Under the pieces are notes generated by a model that was not told the DNA's origin, did not search any database, and was given only the letters and a program-made list of their open reading frames with translations. A DNA stretch of 64,000 nt from positions 149,532-213,531 of the forward strand of contig URFW01000001.1 in the NCBI GenBank assembly GCA_900547225.1. Reading direction: 5' to 3'. This document shows positions 25,651 to 35,236 of the stretch, piece by piece. Within the stretch, counting starts at the first letter, position 1. Each line of letters begins with the position of its first letter. The DNA comes from an uncultured Mycoplasmatota bacterium. GTDB taxonomy: Bacteria > Bacillota_I > Bacilli_A > RF39 > UBA660. Both the position numbers and the translations under genes were made by a program.

Positions 25651-26373
25651 ATGATAGATATGCATTGCCATATATTATATGGTATAGACGATGGTTGTAA
25701 AACTATAGAAGAATCTATAGAAACTATTAAAAATATGAAAAGCGTAGGCTTTAATACTATAGTTTTAACACCACATTATATAGAAGATTCGTTATTTAAA
25801 GCTAATAATAATTTAAAGTTAGAACGATTAGAAATATTAAAAGAAGAATTATTAAAGAATAATATAGATGTTAACTTATTTTTAGGTAATGAAATATTTA
25901 TTAATGAAAGTATAAATGAACTTATAATTAATAAAGAAATACGTTCTATTAATAATACAAGATATATATTAATAGAACTTCCATTTGATAATCAAATATT
26001 AAATTTAGATGATTATATATATGAACTAAGTTTAAAAGGGTATAAGGTAATAATTGCACATCCAGAAAGATATTCTTATTTTAAAGATGATTATAAAGAA
26101 GCTAAAAAGTTATACGATAGTGGAGTCTTATTTCAAGTTAATTATGGAAGTATTATAGGACAATATGGAAATGGTTCTAAAAAGCTTGTTAAAAAACTTT
26201 TAAAGGACGATATGGTAGACTTTATATCAACTGATGTACATAAACCTAATTCTAGTTTATTTGAAAAATTTGACTTAATTAAACATAAAATAATTAAGAT
26301 AACAGGTGAAGATAAATTTAAAGAAATAACTTGTAATAACATGTTAAAAGTTATTAATGATGAAGATATTTAA
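25651..26373 (+). CDS. PHP-type tyrosine-protein phosphatase (CpsB/YwqE type)
   Basis: 240 residues. Metal-binding PHP motifs are in order: DMHCHILYGIDDG at the N-terminus, TPHY near residue 47, HPERY near 137 and STDVH near 190. CpsB/YwqE enzymes remove phosphate from the BY-kinase, closing the control loop of the two upstream genes. ATG 25651 has only a weak GGAG upstream, so coupling with the kinase gene is likely. A good terminator follows and separates this control unit from the biosynthetic cluster. Confidence 0.9.
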   Translation: MIDMHCHILYGIDDGCKTIEESIETIKNMKSVGFNTIVLTPHYIEDSLFKANNNLKLERLEILKEELLKNNIDVNLFLGNEIFINESINELIINKEIRSINNTRYILIELPFDNQILNLDDYIYELSLKGYKVIIAHPERYSYFKDDYKEAKKLYDSGVLFQVNYGSIIGQYGNGSKKLVKKLLKDDMVDFISTDVHKPNSSLFEKFDLIKHKIIKITGEDKFKEITCNNMLKVINDEDI

Positions 26374-26408
26374 AAACAAAGATTAATTTAATATCTTTGT
26401 TTTTTATT
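26374..26408 (+). terminator. Intrinsic terminator of the kinase/phosphatase operon
   Basis: AAACAAAGAT (26374-26383) pairs perfectly with ATCTTTGTTT (26393-26402), then Ts. Confidence 0.85.
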
Positions 26409-26544
26409 ATATAAAAATTAGTTCTTTTTTATATAATAATACAATATTTTGTAATATAAATAAAAAAATTATAAAAATTACAAAAAACGACATAATATTT
26501 ATAGATAATCAATTATAGTATGTAACTTGTAACAGAAAGGACTG

Positions 26545-26670
26545 ATTATTATTAATAGTTTTTTAATATTTTTAATTGGAGTATTTATAGGAGGACTATT
26601 TATGACATTTGTTATGTGTGCTCTTCAAATAAGTAGAATTGCTGAATATGAAGATAAGTATAAAAAATAA
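26545..26670 (+). CDS. DUF3789-like small membrane protein without a standard start
   Basis: The frame encodes about 41 residues reading NSFLIFLIGVFIGGLF and then FVMCALQISR, the hallmark of the small DUF3789 membrane proteins (one helix, GG, then M-C-x-L-Q). No ATG, GTG or TTG occurs in frame before codon 20; a stop at 26530 bounds it. GAAAGGA at 26535-26541 is followed by three in-frame ATT codons (26545, 26548, 26551), so an ATT start is possible. Alternatively ATG 26602 with GGAGGA six bases upstream yields only 22 residues. The 26374-26798 gap holds nothing else coding that I can see. Confidence 0.5.
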   Translation: MIINSFLIFLIGVFIGGLFMTFVMCALQISRIAEYEDKYKK

Positions 26671-26698
26671 TATTATGATAAAATAATATTATTTTTTT
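26666..26698 (+). terminator. Intrinsic terminator of the small ORF
   Basis: AATAATATTAT (26666-26676) pairs perfectly with 26683-26693, then a T run; it overlaps the stop codon. Confidence 0.75.
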
Positions 26699-26733
26699 AA
26701 TACATTATTATGACAAAATAAGTACTTAGCAAA

Positions 26734-26762
26734 TTGATTTTAATAGGTATATATGATAAAAT
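26734..26762 (+). promoter_or_regulatory. Promoter of the polysaccharide biosynthesis operon
   Basis: TTGATT at 26734-26739 and TAAAAT at 26757-26762 with a 17 bp spacer. No other convincing promoter is visible until 36290. Confidence 0.65.
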
Positions 26763-26798
26763 TAGTTTAGCAGTAAATATAAGTGAGAGGTGTATGAA

Positions 26799-27482
26799 GT
26801 GAATGAAGAAATTGAAACATCCAAAGATGTTTTAAAAGACTATAGTCTTTTAAAAAAGATAGATCGTTTTTTTTATTTTTCTATAAAAAGATTATTTGAT
26901 ATTATTTTTTCTTTATTAGGAATTATGTTTTTATTACCTATATCATTGATTGTTAAAATAAGTTATGTCTTATCTGGAGATTATAAAACGATATTTTATA
27001 AACAAAAAAGAATAGGTAAAAATGGAAAAATTATTTATATTTTTAAATATAGAACAATGATTCCAGATGCAGATAAAGTACTTAAAGAATTATTAAAAAA
27101 ACCTAAATATAAAAAAGAATGGAAAAGCCATCATAAATTATCTAATGATCCAAGGATAACTAAGATGGGAAGAATTCTTAGAAAAAGTAGTTTAGATGAG
27201 TTTCCTCAATTTATTAATGTTTTAAAGGGGGATTTAAGTATAATAGGTCCAAGACCTTTAGTTGATGGTGAACTAGATGAACATAATGGTAATCATGAAA
27301 TATATGAGTCAGTAAAGCCTGGTATAACAGGCTGGTGGGCTGCTAATGGTAGAAGTGCAATTGATTATGAAAATAGGTTAAAATTAGAGTATTATTATGC
27401 AAAAAACTGTAATATCATTTTAGATATAAAATGTGTTCTTTTAACAATTCTTATAGTACTTCAAAGAACAGGTGCAAAGTAA
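26799..27482 (+). CDS. Initiating sugar-phosphate transferase (EpsL/WbaP C-terminal type)
   Basis: 227 residues from GTG 26799 (GAGAGGTG 8 bases upstream; GTG 26790 is within the site). Polyprenyl-phosphate hexose-1-phosphate transferase: one re-entrant membrane helix at about 30-55 after KRLFDII, then YKQKRIGKNGK, FKYRTM, the DEFPQFINVLKGDLSIIGPRP signature region (about 130-155) and KPGITGWW. It transfers the first sugar phosphate to undecaprenyl phosphate, starting the capsule repeat unit. First gene of the biosynthetic cluster. Confidence 0.92.
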   Translation: MNEEIETSKDVLKDYSLLKKIDRFFYFSIKRLFDIIFSLLGIMFLLPISLIVKISYVLSGDYKTIFYKQKRIGKNGKIIYIFKYRTMIPDADKVLKELLKKPKYKKEWKSHHKLSNDPRITKMGRILRKSSLDEFPQFINVLKGDLSIIGPRPLVDGELDEHNGNHEIYESVKPGITGWWAANGRSAIDYENRLKLEYYYAKNCNIILDIKCVLLTILIVLQRTGAK

Positions 27483-27530
27483 CAAACGAATACATTATTA
27501 TGGTATCTTTTTTATAGAAAGAGGTAATTT

Positions 27531-28373
27531 ATGAAAGTTGATATAATATGTCCTTTATACGAAGCAGAAAATTATATATTAAATTTAAATAATTCTTTAC
27601 TAAAACAAGAAAATGTTAATATAAATAAAATTCAATATATCTTGACTAAAAGTAAAGATAATTCAGAAAAAATTTTAAAAGAAAATAAACTTGATTATAT
27701 ATTGATAGATAAAAAAGATTTTTCACATAGTTTAACAAGAGAAAAACAGGCATTAAAAAGCAAAGCAAATATAATTGTATTTATTTCACAAGATATAGTA
27801 ATAGAAAATACTAATTATTTATACAACTTAGTAAATCCAATTAAAAAAGGTGAAGTTGATGCTTGTTATAGTAGACAATTAACTAAATTTGATAATATTG
27901 AAAAATATACAAGAGAAGCAAATTATCCTGATAAATCGGTAATAAAAACAAAAGATGATATAGAAAAATTAGGATTAAAAACATTTTTCTTTTCAGATGC
28001 ATCATCCGCAGTTAATTTAAAAGTATTTAAAAAATTAAACGGATATGATGGTAAAAAATTACCAATAAATGAAGATATGTATTTTGCTTATAAACTTATT
28101 ATGAATGGATATAAAATAAAATATTGTGCTGATTCTATTTGCTATCATTCTCATGATTTTAAGTTAAAAGAATTATATGATAGATATAAACTAACTGGTA
28201 GATTTTTTAAAGAAAATAGCTATATAGATAATTTTGGTACAAATAAATCTGGTGGAGGACTTGCAAAATATATTTTAAAAAGGGCAATTAAAGATAAAAA
28301 TATAAAAGTTCTTATAAGATTTATACCAGATATGGCTGCAAGATATATTGGAATGAAAGTGGGGAAAAGATAA
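27531..28373 (+). CDS. Glycosyltransferase family 2 (rhamnosyltransferase-like)
   Basis: 280 residues, GT-A fold. DIICPLYEAENYI opens the nucleotide-binding part; FSHSLTREK near residue 64 and FISQDI near 84 resemble rhamnosyltransferases of GT2, and INEDMYFAYKLIMNGYKI supplies the ED motif near 184. It adds a sugar to the lipid-linked repeat unit at the inner membrane face. AGAGGTAATTT precedes ATG 27531. It overlaps the next gene by one base (TAATG). Confidence 0.85.
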   Translation: MKVDIICPLYEAENYILNLNNSLLKQENVNINKIQYILTKSKDNSEKILKENKLDYILIDKKDFSHSLTREKQALKSKANIIVFISQDIVIENTNYLYNLVNPIKKGEVDACYSRQLTKFDNIEKYTREANYPDKSVIKTKDDIEKLGLKTFFFSDASSAVNLKVFKKLNGYDGKKLPINEDMYFAYKLIMNGYKIKYCADSICYHSHDFKLKELYDRYKLTGRFFKENSYIDNFGTNKSGGGLAKYILKRAIKDKNIKVLIRFIPDMAARYIGMKVGKR

Positions 28374-29476
28374 TGAAAAAGAGAAAAGAACCTATAAGAA
28401 TTTTAAATATTGTGCCTAATATGCGTGCAGCAGGAATTGAAACATTTATTATGAATATTTATAGAAATATAGATAGAGAAAATATTCAATTTGATTTTTT
28501 AGTACATAATAAAAAGAAAGAATTTTATGATGATGAAATCGAAAAATTAGGAGGAAAAATATATAGATTAAGTTTTAAAGATGATAAAAATATATTTAAA
28601 TACATTAAAAACTTAATAACTTTTTTTAAAATGCACAAAGAGTATAAAATAGTTCACGGGCACATGCAAAGTATGATGCCATTGTATTTGATGGTTGCTA
28701 AAAAAAGTGGAGTAAAAATAAGAATTGCTCATTCTCATAATGGAAGCTATGAAAAAACAATTAAAGGATTTATATTACATTTGTTTTCAAGACTTTCTAA
28801 ATTTTATTCAACAAATAATATTGCATGTTCTAAAATTGCTGGTGAATATTTATTCGGAAAAAAACAATTTGATATAATATATAACGGAGTTGAAATAGAA
28901 AAATTTAAATTTAATAATAAAATAAGAGAAAACAAAAAAAAGGAATTAGGCATTGGTAAAAACTTAATTATATTATTGCATGTAGGGAGATTTGAATTGC
29001 AGAAAAATCATGATTTTTTGATAGAAGTTTTTGAAAAATATAATAGGATTAATAAAAATAGTATGTTATTATTAGCTGGTGAAGGAAAATTTGAAGATAA
29101 AATAAGAGAAAAAGTAAAAGAAAAAAAATTAGATAGAAATGTTAAATTTTTAGGAGTTAGAAATGATATTAATGAAATAATGCAAGCTTCTGACATTTTT
29201 CTTTTACCATCATTGTATGAAGGTTTTCCGGTTGTTGGTGTCGAAGCACAATGTGCTGGTTTAAAATGTTTGTTTTCTTCTAATATTTCTAATGAAATAA
29301 AAATATTAGATGATTCAGTTTTTATAGATATTGATAATATTAATAAATGGGTAAACGAATTAGAAACTTGTAAAATTTCGAATAGAAAAGAAAAAATAGA
29401 TGACAAATTTAATATAAAAAAAATAGCTAAAGATTTGGAAGAAAGATATTTAAATATGTTAAGTAAAATACAGTAA
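28373..29476 (+). CDS. Glycosyltransferase family 4 (EpsF-like)
   Basis: 367 residues, GT-B fold. The N-terminal domain has ILNIVPNMRAAGIETF; the C-terminal donor-binding domain has ILLHVGRFELQKNHDFLIE, FLGVRNDINEIM and LPSLYEGFPVVGVEAQ with the EGxPxxxxEA motif. It resembles EpsF-type enzymes of exopolysaccharide clusters. The start overlaps the preceding stop, so the two are translationally coupled. A 54 bp AT-only gap follows. Confidence 0.88.
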   Translation: MKKRKEPIRILNIVPNMRAAGIETFIMNIYRNIDRENIQFDFLVHNKKKEFYDDEIEKLGGKIYRLSFKDDKNIFKYIKNLITFFKMHKEYKIVHGHMQSMMPLYLMVAKKSGVKIRIAHSHNGSYEKTIKGFILHLFSRLSKFYSTNNIACSKIAGEYLFGKKQFDIIYNGVEIEKFKFNNKIRENKKKELGIGKNLIILLHVGRFELQKNHDFLIEVFEKYNRINKNSMLLLAGEGKFEDKIREKVKEKKLDRNVKFLGVRNDINEIMQASDIFLLPSLYEGFPVVGVEAQCAGLKCLFSSNISNEIKILDDSVFIDIDNINKWVNELETCKISNRKEKIDDKFNIKKIAKDLEERYLNMLSKIQ

Positions 29477-29530
29477 AAAGTATCTTTATATATTAAAATA
29501 ATATAAATTTTTATTTTATAGGAGGAGAAA

Positions 29531-30892
29531 ATGATTATTAAATTCAAAAAAAAAAGCATATTAAATATTTTGATATCTACTCTTGTATTTTTTATTGCAT
29601 GGTTGATTGGAAATTTTTACAATGTTAATACAATAACTTTATTGATATATGTGATATCATTATTTTTGTTGTATAAAAATGATAAAGAGTTTTTCTTGAA
29701 AAATTTATATATTATTATTATTAACTCTTTGTTTATATTAGGTGTTTATTTTTGTGAGACAGATGGGCTTTTTTTAGATGAAATCTCAAAAAAAACTGGT
29801 TATATAAATTGTTTTAATTTGGCTTTATTTTCCTGCCATATTTGTTTATTATTTATATTAATTTTAAATAATATAACATATAGAAACGAAGAAAAAGAAG
29901 AAAACGAAAAAATGAGTTTTAATTCAAAGTATAATATATTAATTAAATTTATATGTATTATTGTAATTTTAATACAAATAGTTACTATTACAAATATATT
30001 GATACAATTAAAAGGATCTATATTTAGGGTAGATAGATTTGTTATTAATAAACAATATTTAAATGATTTTACACTAAAAGTAAAAAATAATATAATTTTA
30101 GCATTACCCTTATTTTATTTCTTAAAAGGAAAAAGAAAAAATATGTATATATTTTTATATATAATTTTATATTGTTCAATGATGTTTTTGACGGGAGAAA
30201 AATATGGTCCATACATAAAATTATTCTATTTAATTATAATATTTTTTCCACAATTCTTTAATTATTTAAAAAAAAAGACATATTTAATTGTATTATTTGT
30301 ATGCTTAATTATTATAACTGTTTTTTTGCAATATAAGTTGTTATACGGATATTCATATAATAATTTAATTACATATTTGGAATCACGATTATGTCAACAA
30401 GGACAAGTCTGGTGGTCAATTTATGATCAAAAAGAAAATAAAAGTATAGAGATAGGAGATTTTCTTTATGAAATAAAATCTTCGTATAATAACAAATTAT
30501 CAACTTCACTTCCTTATGCAGGGCAATGGAAAATGATGTATTATGCTGCAAATAGAAATAATTTTGTAACGATAAGAATAAAAAATTTGATACCTTTTAC
30601 TTCGACAACATTAGCATCAATTTATTATTATTTTGGATTTATTGGTATTTTTATAATTTATCCATTATTTGGAATTTTATATAGTATAATTGTAAAAGGT
30701 GTGTTTAGTAGTTATAAAAAAAATATTGTAACGTCTATTTTAGCAATAAAATTATTTATTATGTTTGACTATTTGTATACAGCATCTGATTTATCATCAT
30801 TAATATCAATAAAAAGTATAATATTTATAATAATATTTTTATTAAGTATAATTTTTAATAAAAAAAGGAGGTATAAAATTGAAAAAAGTTGA
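29531..30892 (+). CDS. Wzy-like oligosaccharide repeat-unit polymerase
   Basis: 453 residues with about 11-12 membrane helices and one larger loop near residues 265-345, the usual topology of Wzy polymerases, which share little sequence. It lies among glycosyltransferases and before the flippase. AGGAGGAG precedes ATG 29531. It would join repeat units on the outer face of the membrane. Assignment rests on topology and context rather than motifs. It overlaps the next gene by 14 bp. Confidence 0.75.
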   Translation: MIIKFKKKSILNILISTLVFFIAWLIGNFYNVNTITLLIYVISLFLLYKNDKEFFLKNLYIIIINSLFILGVYFCETDGLFLDEISKKTGYINCFNLALFSCHICLLFILILNNITYRNEEKEENEKMSFNSKYNILIKFICIIVILIQIVTITNILIQLKGSIFRVDRFVINKQYLNDFTLKVKNNIILALPLFYFLKGKRKNMYIFLYIILYCSMMFLTGEKYGPYIKLFYLIIIFFPQFFNYLKKKTYLIVLFVCLIIITVFLQYKLLYGYSYNNLITYLESRLCQQGQVWWSIYDQKENKSIEIGDFLYEIKSSYNNKLSTSLPYAGQWKMMYYAANRNNFVTIRIKNLIPFTSTTLASIYYYFGFIGIFIIYPLFGILYSIIVKGVFSSYKKNIVTSILAIKLFIMFDYLYTASDLSSLISIKSIIFIIIFLLSIIFNKKRRYKIEKS

Positions 30893-32168
30893 CGTATTAA
30901 TTATATATGAACATAAAAATAGAGAACTAGAATCTGCAATAAGACTTGCTGTTTTATTAGAAAAAAATGGTATTACATCTGAAATAAAACAATGGGGATG
31001 GAATGAAGCAGTTGCTGAATTTCAAATTTCACCTAAAATTCTTGTTGTTCCATGGTGTTATGATACAAAGGATTTGAACAAATGGTTAAATTATAGAGGG
31101 CAATTAAATAAAAATAGAATGCAAATTTTAAATTTACATTGCGAGCAAGTTGTATTTAATGATGCTATTGATTTTTATTTACCTAAGGGAGAGTCAAAAA
31201 CTATTCATCATATTTCGTGGGGACCAAATTATACGAAACTTCTTGCTAAAAGCAATATTAATGATAAATTGATACATGAAACAGGATCTATTAGGCTTGA
31301 TTTTTTTAAAAAACAATATTGTGAAACTCGTGATAATCTAGCTATAAAATATAATTTGGATTCACAAAAAAAATGGATTTTACTTGTTGGTAATTTTTCT
31401 CAAATGAGTTTATCGGAGGATAGAATTAAAGAATTAACCAATAGAGGAATTGATGGTATTAGAGAAGGAAAAGAAATAGCTTCAACTTCTTTTGTGAAAA
31501 TTTGTAATTGGTATAAAAAAATATTGGAAGATAAAGAAATAAGTAAAAAAATTGAATTTATATATCGTCCACATCCAAGTGAAGAAAAAAACAATTTACT
31601 TTTGGAATTTGAAAAAAAATATTCTAATTTTCATTATATTGGTGAAAATGCAATTAGAGATTGGTATATAAATAGTCAATTAGCTCTAGTGTGGACCAGT
31701 ACATCATCGGTTGAAGCTTTTTGTGCTGGTATTCCTGTCAAGGCTTTACGCCCAATAAATATTCCAGAAAATATAAAAATTGATTTAGTTGAAAAATTAG
31801 ATAAAATTACAACATATGATGAATTTAAAGAAACTATTTATGATTTGATAGAAAATAAAAAAATTATGACTAATCTAGAATTTACTAAGGAAATAGAAAA
31901 ATATTATGGTAAAATAAATTGTGATGCAGGAAAAGAAACTGTTAAACTTATTAAAAATTTATTGAATAATTCATTTGGAAGTGTAACATGTCATAGAATT
32001 AAGACATTTAAATCGTTAATAAAAGCATTTAATTTTTATATAAAATATTTTGCTGAAAAATTTTATATTGATAATAGAATAAAAAAATGGGAATTTGTCA
32101 ATAGAGATAAAGTAAATGTTAAAGAAATAGAAACTTTAAAACAAAAATATAGTGAGATAGAAAAATAA
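30879..32168 (+). CDS. Surface carbohydrate biosynthesis protein, GT-B/CDP-glycerol transferase-like
   Basis: 429 residues from a TTG start with a perfect AGGAGG site. The C-terminal domain has KKWILLVGNFSQ, IEFIYRPHPSEEK, YIGENAIRDWYINSQLALVWTS and STSSVEAFCAGIPV. These match the second half of CDP-glycerol/capsule transferases and 'surface carbohydrate biosynthesis' proteins seen next to nonulosonic acid genes. It may transfer the nonulosonic acid or polymer (inference). The start lies within the polymerase gene, so the two are coupled. Confidence 0.68.
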   Translation: MKKVDVLIIYEHKNRELESAIRLAVLLEKNGITSEIKQWGWNEAVAEFQISPKILVVPWCYDTKDLNKWLNYRGQLNKNRMQILNLHCEQVVFNDAIDFYLPKGESKTIHHISWGPNYTKLLAKSNINDKLIHETGSIRLDFFKKQYCETRDNLAIKYNLDSQKKWILLVGNFSQMSLSEDRIKELTNRGIDGIREGKEIASTSFVKICNWYKKILEDKEISKKIEFIYRPHPSEEKNNLLLEFEKKYSNFHYIGENAIRDWYINSQLALVWTSTSSVEAFCAGIPVKALRPINIPENIKIDLVEKLDKITTYDEFKETIYDLIENKKIMTNLEFTKEIEKYYGKINCDAGKETVKLIKNLLNNSFGSVTCHRIKTFKSLIKAFNFYIKYFAEKFYIDNRIKKWEFVNRDKVNVKEIETLKQKYSEIEK

Positions 32169-32209
32169 TATAAATATCGATTTAAAAGGAGATGAATATA
32201 TAATAGTTT

Positions 32210-33604
32210 ATGAAAAAAATATATAAGAAAAGTGATTCAAATCAGACAATATTATTAAATATATTTAGTACAGCAATATTACAAGGAATCACGTTTTTAA
32301 CTATGCCTATCTTTACAAGGCTTTTAGGTACATCACAATATGGAATATTTTCGTTATTCAATTCGTGGGTTGCTATATTAATTTGTGTGATGGGATTTAA
32401 TATATATTCTTCTATTGGACCCGGATTTTTTGAATTTAAAAATAAATATTTAGAATTTAGAAATAGTAATCTTATATGTACAACTTTGATTAGTATTATA
32501 CAAGTAGTTTTAATTATTATTTTTTCAAAGAAAATATCGGATTTAATATCGTTAAATCAAGTACTTGTAATTTTAATTGGAATAACAGCATTTGGACACT
32601 ATCTAATTTTGTTTTGTCAATGTTCTTTTATATATGAAAAAAAACCTTTAAATAATTTTATTATATCAGTTGTATGTTCAATATTATCGGTTGCAATATC
32701 ATTAGCTTTGATTTTTCTTGTGGATTACGAACAGCGTTATTTAGCTAGAGTTTTAGGAATATCAATTTCTTATAGTATTATTGCATTATTTGTATGTGTA
32801 TACTTATTTAAAGAAAAACCAATAGGAATAAGAAAAAAATATTGCGAATTTGGAATGAAAGTTGGCATACCAATTATTTTTCATTCATTAAGCTTAAATA
32901 TTCTAAATCAATCAGATAGAGTTATGTTGCAAATATATGGTCGAGATGCTTCTTATATAGGGATTTATAGTTTATTTTATACTTTTTGTTCAGCATTATC
33001 AATAATATTAAGTGCATTAAATAATTCATGGTGTCCATTTTATTACGACGATGTTAATGAGAAAAAATGGAAAATATTAAATAAAAAAACTAAAAATTAT
33101 ATAGAATTATTTACTGCATTAGGTATTGGATTTTTGCTTTTGTCAAGAGAAGTATCTTATTTAATGGCAGATAAAAGTTTTTGGAATGGAATTAATACAA
33201 TACCTATTCTTGTTATAACAGTATATTTTACATTTATGTATCAATTTCCTGTTAATTATGAATTCTTTCATAAGAAAACAAATATAATAGCGATTGGAAC
33301 TGTCATGGCTGGAATTTTCAACATAGTATTAAATTCAATAATGATTCCTAGATGGGGAATGTATGGAGCTGCAATAGCAACTGCTTTGTCATATTGTGCA
33401 TTATTTTTAGTACATTATTTTATAGTAAAACGCATGAACTATCATTTGAAGATAACCGTGTTTTTACCGGGATTAGTTGCAATGTTAATTGGTTGTGGAA
33501 TGTTTTATATATTAAGTCCATGGTGGTATATAAGATGGGCTCTTGGGATTATGTTGGGAATTTATGAATTATACAAAATATACAAAAGAAAATCAATTTT
33601 TTAA
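32210..33604 (+). CDS. Wzx-like polysaccharide flippase
   Basis: 464 residues with about 12-14 membrane helices; the opening ILLNIFSTAILQGITFLTMP and PIFTRLLGTSQYGIFSL are typical of the PST/Wzx family. It moves lipid-linked repeat units across the membrane. The start is limited to ATG 32210 by a stop at 32204-32206, but the only good binding site, AAAGGAGA at 32186-32193, is 16 bases away and directly precedes a three-codon ORF (ATG 32192). Translation may therefore be weak or coupled. Confidence 0.88.
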   Translation: MKKIYKKSDSNQTILLNIFSTAILQGITFLTMPIFTRLLGTSQYGIFSLFNSWVAILICVMGFNIYSSIGPGFFEFKNKYLEFRNSNLICTTLISIIQVVLIIIFSKKISDLISLNQVLVILIGITAFGHYLILFCQCSFIYEKKPLNNFIISVVCSILSVAISLALIFLVDYEQRYLARVLGISISYSIIALFVCVYLFKEKPIGIRKKYCEFGMKVGIPIIFHSLSLNILNQSDRVMLQIYGRDASYIGIYSLFYTFCSALSIILSALNNSWCPFYYDDVNEKKWKILNKKTKNYIELFTALGIGFLLLSREVSYLMADKSFWNGINTIPILVITVYFTFMYQFPVNYEFFHKKTNIIAIGTVMAGIFNIVLNSIMIPRWGMYGAAIATALSYCALFLVHYFIVKRMNYHLKITVFLPGLVAMLIGCGMFYILSPWWYIRWALGIMLGIYELYKIYKRKSIF

Positions 33605-33615
33605 GGAGGAAAATT

Positions 33616-35217
33616 ATGAAGATATTAGCAGTTATACCTGCTAGAGCAGGTTCGAAAGGAATACCAAATAAAAATATTCGTATAGTAGGAGGTAGACCTT
33701 TAGTTTATTATTCAATAAACAATGCATTACATTCAAAATATATTACGGATGTAATTATTACAACAGATTCAAATCCAGTTAGAATTATTGGAGAGCAAAT
33801 GGGTGCCAAAACAAAGTGGAGAGATGAAAGTCTATGTAAAGATGATATAACTTTAGATGCAGTAATATATGATGCAATACCTAAAAATGAAAAATGGGAT
33901 TATATTGTAACAATGCAACCAACATCACCAACATTAAGTGTTGAAACATTGGATAAAGCTATTGAGTATACTATCAATAATAATTTAGATACAGTTATAT
34001 CTTCTATTAATGCACCACATTTATCTTGGAGAGAAGAAAATGGTAAAAAAGTACCTAATTATAAAGAAAGATTAAATAGACAATATCTTCCTGCAAATTA
34101 TCTAGAAACAGGAGCTTTTGTAATATCAAAAGCTGAGGTTATAACTGAAAAAACAAGGATAGGAAAAAAGGTTGATGTGTTTGAAGTGCCTGAACAGGAA
34201 TCTCAAGATGTAGATAATTTTAACGATTTGTTAAGTGTTGCTCAATCTTTAAATACGCAAAAAGTTGCAATATACGTTAATGGAAATAATAAAAGGGGAG
34301 TAGGTCATATATATCGTGCTCTTGAAATGGCTGATGAATTTTATACAAAACCAGATATTTATTATGATATTAATCAAACTGATAGAAAAGTATTTGGAGT
34401 AACAACACATAATTTAATTCCTGTAAATGGTATTGCTGATTTATTTGAAAAATGTAAAAACGAACAATATACTATTTTTATAAATGATATATTAACAACT
34501 TCAATAGATTACATGATTGGATTAAAAAGTGTGTTACCAAATGCTAAAATAGTTAATTTTGAAGATGATGGAGAAGGTATTATAAAAGCTGATTTAGTAT
34601 TTAATGCCTTATACAGTAAAACAGATTTAAAAAATGTATATGCTGGAGAAAAATATTATATATCTGGTAAGACTTTTATGTTCTATGATCCAATTAAAAT
34701 TAATAATAGTGTAAAAAATGTATTTATATCTTTTGGTGGAGCAGATCCACAAAACTATTCAGATAGACTTTTGAATATAGTAAAAAAGGATGAATATAAA
34801 AATTATAATTTTATTGTAGTATTAGGAAGAGCTAAATATAATGTTGATAAATTAATGGAGTATAATAAATATGAGAATATAGAAGTATTATATGATGTAT
34901 CAAATATGCCAGAATTAATGAGTAAATGTGATATAGCTATAACATCAAGAGGAAGAACGGGTTATGAATTAGCAATGCTTGGTATACCGTCAATAGCAAT
35001 GGCTCAAAATCATAGAGAAGAGAAACATGGCTTTGTTTGTGATGAAAACGGATTTGATTATATAGGGTTAAATCCAGTGAATGATGTTATTGAAGCAAAT
35101 CTAAAGATGTTTTTAACAATGAGTAAGGATGGAAGACAACAATATCAAAATATACTTCTAAGCCATGATTTACGTGGAGGAAGAAGAAGAGTTATGGGTT
35201 TAATTAATAATTTATAA
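33616..35217 (+). CDS. Fused nonulosonic acid cytidylyltransferase and PseG-like protein
   Basis: 533 residues. Residues 1-215 are a CMP-sialic/pseudaminic acid synthetase: IPARAGSKGIPNKNI, TTDSN, MQPTSPTL and the late QESQDVDN segment. Residues about 220-533 are a GT-B-like PseG domain with RGVGHIYRALEMA near 228, carrying the His expected for the nucleotide sugar hydrolase, FISFGGADPQN, and TSRGRTGYELAMLGIP. PseG removes UDP from the pseudaminic acid precursor. The fusion of the F and G steps is clear in one uninterrupted frame. AAGGAGG precedes ATG 33616. Confidence 0.85.
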   Translation: MKILAVIPARAGSKGIPNKNIRIVGGRPLVYYSINNALHSKYITDVIITTDSNPVRIIGEQMGAKTKWRDESLCKDDITLDAVIYDAIPKNEKWDYIVTMQPTSPTLSVETLDKAIEYTINNNLDTVISSINAPHLSWREENGKKVPNYKERLNRQYLPANYLETGAFVISKAEVITEKTRIGKKVDVFEVPEQESQDVDNFNDLLSVAQSLNTQKVAIYVNGNNKRGVGHIYRALEMADEFYTKPDIYYDINQTDRKVFGVTTHNLIPVNGIADLFEKCKNEQYTIFINDILTTSIDYMIGLKSVLPNAKIVNFEDDGEGIIKADLVFNALYSKTDLKNVYAGEKYYISGKTFMFYDPIKINNSVKNVFISFGGADPQNYSDRLLNIVKKDEYKNYNFIVVLGRAKYNVDKLMEYNKYENIEVLYDVSNMPELMSKCDIAITSRGRTGYELAMLGIPSIAMAQNHREEKHGFVCDENGFDYIGLNPVNDVIEANLKMFLTMSKDGRQQYQNILLSHDLRGGRRRVMGLINNL

Positions 35218-35236
35218 AAAGGAGAGTGATAATATT

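Noticed and set aside
29008..29559. 183-residue open frame on the minus strand
   Set aside because: It lies opposite an intact glycosyltransferase with clear motifs. It is Leu/Ile/Ser/Phe-rich, as antisense of Lys/Asn/Glu codons would be, and has no binding site.
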